Below, one piece after another: positions 14,835-17,894 of a stretch of DNA of 17,894 bases. The DNA is from Cyclobacteriaceae bacterium. GTDB lineage: Bacteria > Bacteroidota > Bacteroidia > Cytophagales > Cyclobacteriaceae. Positions within the stretch are counted from its first letter, which is position 1, and every line of letters starts with the position of its first letter. The stretch lies in NCBI GenBank assembly GCA_025455225.1, contig JALOMY010000018.1, forward strand, positions 1 through 17,894, given 5' to 3'. The translations under genes and the position numbers were made by a program. A model generated the notes under the pieces. It was not told the DNA's origin and made no database searches. It saw only the letters and a list, made by a program, of their open reading frames with translations.

Positions 14835-15842
14835 CTATTCAATTGGCATTCGTGCCAGCGGAGCCACATCCAGGCTCGAAAATTCTGAACGCAGGTATTT
14901 ATAGTGAGCCGCCATGGCAATCATGGCAGCATTATCCGTACAAAACTCAAAAGCTGGAATATAGAGTTTCCAATTTTTTTTCCGGGCAAGTTCCTTCAAG
15001 GCAGTTCGAAGTCCGCTGTTGGCCGATACGCCTCCGGCTATTGCAATTTCTGTAATACCTGTTTGGTAACTGGCTGCCTCCAGCTTTTCAAGAAGCATAT
15101 TCACCAGGTTATGCTGAATGCTCGCACACAAATCCGCCAGGTTTTCTTCCACAAAATTCGGGTTTCCTTTTTTTGCATCGCGGATGAAATACAAAATAGA
15201 TGTTTTAATACCGCTGAAAGAAAAATCGAGGCCGGGCATAATGGTCTTTGAAAAGGCAAACGCTTTCGGATTTCCCTTTCGGGCATATTGATCAATTAAC
15301 GGGCCTCCGGGATAGGGTAAACCCATGATCTTGGCCGCTTTATCAAAAGCTTCACCGGCAGCATCATCATGTGTTTCACCGATCACTTCCATTTCAAGGT
15401 AATCCGTTACCCGGATAATCTGAGTATGACCACCACTGATAGTTAAACATAAAAATGGAAATGCCGGCTTTGGATCTTGAATAAAATGAGACAACACATG
15501 CGCTTGAATATGATTGACTTCAATCAAGGGTTTATTCAATGCCAGTGCCAACCCTTTGGCAAATGAAAGGCCAACCAGCAACGACCCCATTAAACCCGGG
15601 CCGCGGGTAAAGGCAATGGCATCAATCTGGTTGTTGGTTATGCCGGACGACTTCACCGCTTCATCCACAACCCTGACAATATTTTGTTGATGGGCGCGCG
15701 ATGCCAGTTCGGGCACGACCCCACCATAATTTTGATGGATCGCCTGTGAGGCGATAATATTATTAAGTACCTTGCCGTTTCTTATTACAGAAGCAGAAGT
15801 CTCATCGCAGGATGATTCAATTGCAAGAATGACGGGCCCCAT
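14835..15842 (-). CDS. tsaD: tRNA N6-adenosine threonylcarbamoyltransferase TsaD
   Basis: A 335-residue enzyme that transfers threonylcarbamoyl to A37 of ANN-decoding tRNAs, working with TsaB, TsaC and TsaE. The ASKHA-fold signatures are intact: ILAIESSCDETSASVI at the N-terminus, metal ligands H111 and H115 in NHIQAHVLSH, SGGHTQI, GEAFDKAAKIMGLPYPGG, AGGVSANSGLR, and D303 in CTDNAAM. The frame is open upstream to an ATG at 15929, but the conserved protein begins at MGPVILAIESS, so I use the ATG at 15842; 15854 is the next alternative. It heads the operon with the thioesterase, smpB and the C40 gene, and lies head-to-head with the TamB-like gene about 10 bp away. Confidence 0.97.
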   Translation of the reverse strand: MGPVILAIESSCDETSASVIRNGKVLNNIIASQAIHQNYGGVVPELASRAHQQNIVRVVDEAVKSSGITNNQIDAIAFTRGPGLMGSLLVGLSFAKGLALALNKPLIEVNHIQAHVLSHFIQDPKPAFPFLCLTISGGHTQIIRVTDYLEMEVIGETHDDAAGEAFDKAAKIMGLPYPGGPLIDQYARKGNPKAFAFSKTIMPGLDFSFSGIKTSILYFIRDAKKGNPNFVEENLADLCASIQHNLVNMLLEKLEAASYQTGITEIAIAGGVSANSGLRTALKELARKKNWKLYIPAFEFCTDNAAMIAMAAHYKYLRSEFSSLDVAPLARMPIE

Positions 15843-15852
15843 AGGTTGAAGC

Positions 15853-17894
15853 ATGAACCTGCAAGTTATCAAAAATCGGGTATTGTACTGGCTAAAAGTA
15901 ACCGTAGTATATGGCCTGTTCCTCATCATTTTCTTCCTGATCTCATCGTTCTTATTACTGCAGATACCTGCGGTACAAAGCAGCCTGGCGAAACGGTTCC
16001 TTAAATCGTTCTCCGTTTCAACCGATTTTCAAACCAGCATTAACCGGATGGAATTTTATTGGTTTGACCGGCTGATCATCGAAGGGCTTACCGTTGAGGA
16101 TCCCGAAGAAAACATCATGATTGGAGTAGACCGGCTGTCAGTGAATTTCAGCTTTTCCGGGATATTTCAGGACAAGGATATTAACCTGGATGCAACTGTA
16201 CTCGAAGGAGCCAGCGTCTACTTGAAGACCATTCAGGACGGTGATTCAGTTCGGGATTTGAACATCAACGTTTTTGTTTCCCGCATCAATGCGATGTCTA
16301 AATCCGGTGGCGGTGGTGGCGGGGCTAAAATTTCAATTGGTGAAGCCATTTTAAAGAACAGCCATTTCGCCATGCATACGGATCGCGATACCGTTTCGGG
16401 GATGTTCGACCCCAATCACTTTTCATTGACAATCCCCGATGCCTCGCTTAACCGGTTTATGATTCTTGGCGATACCATCGAATTCAATCTTGACAACCTG
16501 AGTGCAAAGGAAGAAAAACTGGATTTTTCGATTCTGAATCTGTCAACCTTTTTCAGGATATCCCAGGCGGGCATGGAGTTCCGCGGAATTCATTTGCAAG
16601 CCGGTGAAAGCATCATCTCAGATACTGTACTCTTTACCTATTCAAGCCAAGCCGCCTTAAGCACTTTTATCGATAGTGTTTCTATTGAAGCTCACCTGGA
16701 TAATTCAATCCTGAATCCAAATGACCTGAGGTTGTTCTTCCCGATACCGGAAGATATCCGAACATCCGTTGAACTTTCCGGTGACTTCAACGGACGCATC
16801 AGTAAATTCCGTTTTCAAAATATGGACTTGAAGAAGGGGAACACGCGGTTGCAGGGCACACTTGAAATGGATGGAATTCCCAACCTTGATGAAACGTTTA
16901 TTCTGCTTTCCTTGAAAGAATCGAACATCGATTTCAAAGACCTTGATTTTATTTTTAATGAGAAAACTCTTTCCCGCTTAACGCCCTTGGGACAACTGAA
17001 TTTTCGTGGTCAATTTCTTGGTTACCCTACTGATTTTGTTGCAGCCGGAAGCTTTATCAGCAGTATTGGAAGAATTACTTCCGACATCAACCTTAAGATC
17101 AATGAGGAATCGATCGACTTATCTGAATACAAAGGTCGATTAACATTATCCGATTTTGACCTGGGTTTATACCTCAATGATACAATCCGGTTTCAGAAAG
17201 TGAATATGAATGGCACATTAACCGGCAAAGGACTTACGCTTCAGTCGGCTAATTTTACCTTGGTCGGTGAAGTTTCTTCCATCGGGTTATTAGGTTACAA
17301 CTACACCAATATTCAAACCAATGCCCGCTTTGCTTCGGAATATTTCAATGGAAAACTGCAAATACAGGATCCGAATCTTAAACTTAATGTAGAAGGTTCA
17401 GTTGATCTTCGAAAAAACCTTAATCGCATACAAATAAGAGGGCTCCTCGATTCCGCCTATTTGCATAACCTGAATCTTGTACCTACTTATACTTTTCTGC
17501 ATTCCGAAATGGACATTGACATCCAAGGTTTGGTTCTGGATAGTCTTCGTGGAACAGCTCAACTAAGAACCATAGAGGCGCAATATGATGATGAGTCCAT
17601 TGAACTAAATAACATTACCCTGTCTGCTGAACGAAGTAAGCTGGAGCGCCAGATTGTGTTAAACACATCTCTGTTTGATGCTGAAGTTAAGGGTGATTTT
17701 TACTTTTCAAATTTATTTAAGGATTTGCCGGCTTTGATAAAAGAATTCCGCCTGAACATTGAAAACGATTCTTCAGAGATTCAAAATTATTATACAAGCA
17801 AAAGAGGCAAGATACCCAACCGATACGCAGCTGATTTCAAGTTCAATCTGAAAAACATGAAATCAATCCTTGATTTTTTAGATATTGATGTAGG
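15853..17894 (+). CDS. TamB/AsmA-like large envelope protein (partial, 3' end outside window)
   Basis: An unbroken frame runs from the ATG at 15853 to the window end: 680 codons plus two bases. A membrane anchor lies near the N-terminus (YGLFLIIFFLISSFLLLQIP, about residues 23-42), followed by a long run of beta-strand-rich, weakly repeated sequence of the kind found in TamB/AsmA-like bridge proteins (for example LNFRGQFLGYPTDFVAAGSF; VDLRKNLNRIQIRGLLDSAY). Such proteins span the periplasm and take part in lipid or outer-membrane protein transport. The conserved C-terminal TamB domain would lie outside the window. A run of six glycines is at residues 152-157 (16306-16323). The start is only 10 bp from that of tsaD, so its promoter probably lies within tsaD. 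Confidence 0.88.
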   Translation, partial: MNLQVIKNRVLYWLKVTVVYGLFLIIFFLISSFLLLQIPAVQSSLAKRFLKSFSVSTDFQTSINRMEFYWFDRLIIEGLTVEDPEENIMIGVDRLSVNFSFSGIFQDKDINLDATVLEGASVYLKTIQDGDSVRDLNINVFVSRINAMSKSGGGGGGAKISIGEAILKNSHFAMHTDRDTVSGMFDPNHFSLTIPDASLNRFMILGDTIEFNLDNLSAKEEKLDFSILNLSTFFRISQAGMEFRGIHLQAGESIISDTVLFTYSSQAALSTFIDSVSIEAHLDNSILNPNDLRLFFPIPEDIRTSVELSGDFNGRISKFRFQNMDLKKGNTRLQGTLEMDGIPNLDETFILLSLKESNIDFKDLDFIFNEKTLSRLTPLGQLNFRGQFLGYPTDFVAAGSFISSIGRITSDINLKINEESIDLSEYKGRLTLSDFDLGLYLNDTIRFQKVNMNGTLTGKGLTLQSANFTLVGEVSSIGLLGYNYTNIQTNARFASEYFNGKLQIQDPNLKLNVEGSVDLRKNLNRIQIRGLLDSAYLHNLNLVPTYTFLHSEMDIDIQGLVLDSLRGTAQLRTIEAQYDDESIELNNITLSAERSKLERQIVLNTSLFDAEVKGDFYFSNLFKDLPALIKEFRLNIENDSSEIQNYYTSKRGKIPNRYAADFKFNLKNMKSILDFLDIDV

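Noticed and set aside
14904..15251. 115-codon plus-strand frame
   Set aside because: It is antisense to the conserved C-terminal half of tsaD and is explained by it.
15843..15929. Extended 364-residue TsaD from the ATG at 15929
   Set aside because: TsaD proteins start at the IESSCDET region; the extension is non-conserved and would overlap the membrane anchor of the TamB-like gene in antisense.
16233..16415. Minus-strand frame with a run of prolines
   Set aside because: The prolines are the reverse reading of the Gly6 codons of the TamB-like gene.

Overview
The window most likely comes from a member of the Bacteroidota, probably a Cytophagales-type environmental bacterium. The evidence is the gene families and their pairings: an AtoC-like regulator and kinase beside an ABC-type efflux operon, an ECF sigma factor with a TPR-bearing anti-sigma-like protein, a CHAT/TPR protein, tsaD head-to-head with a TamB/AsmA-like gene, and an HNH protein of a familiar Bacteroidota type. 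Moderate G+C and the general absence of strong Shine-Dalgarno sequences agree. No rRNA, tRNA, CRISPR array, insertion sequence or prophage was seen. This is inference from content; no search was run.

Layout. Positions 1-1927 (minus) hold the start of an ABC efflux operon: a membrane-fusion adaptor, then a MacB/LolD-like ATPase cut by the window edge. Positions 2207-5039 (plus) hold a divergent NtrC-type response regulator and a membrane histidine kinase. The 279-bp gap between the two units carries a near-consensus sigma-54 element pointing at the efflux genes and, about 90-110 bp upstream of the expected start, two similar dyads exactly 20 bp apart. This looks like a complete local circuit: kinase, sigma-54 activator, enhancer sites, efflux pump. 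Positions 5081-6852 (minus) hold a fatty acid hydroxylase/sterol desaturase-like membrane enzyme and an AraC-type regulator. Positions 7040-7459 (minus) hold two very small proteins, a 35-residue single-span membrane peptide and a 73-residue exported protein, separated by a strong GC-rich hairpin.

Positions 7590-9454 (plus) hold an ECF sigma factor, a membrane-spanning anti-sigma-like protein with an extracytoplasmic TPR region, and an unrecognised 156-residue protein. They converge on, and share four bases with, a 1020-residue exported, membrane-anchored TPR-CHAT protein (minus) that keeps its His/Cys pair. An HNH protein lies just upstream of the CHAT gene. A tight minus-strand operon then encodes TsaD, a hotdog thioesterase, SmpB, and a C40 (NlpC/P60) protein whose catalytic Cys position is Ala. 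A large TamB/AsmA-like gene starts on the plus strand about 10 bp from the tsaD start and runs off the end.

The points most worth following are the sigma-54/tandem-dyad control region, the sigma factor/TPR anti-sigma/CHAT neighbourhood, the apparently dead NlpC/P60 protein, and the unannotated 35-residue membrane peptide.
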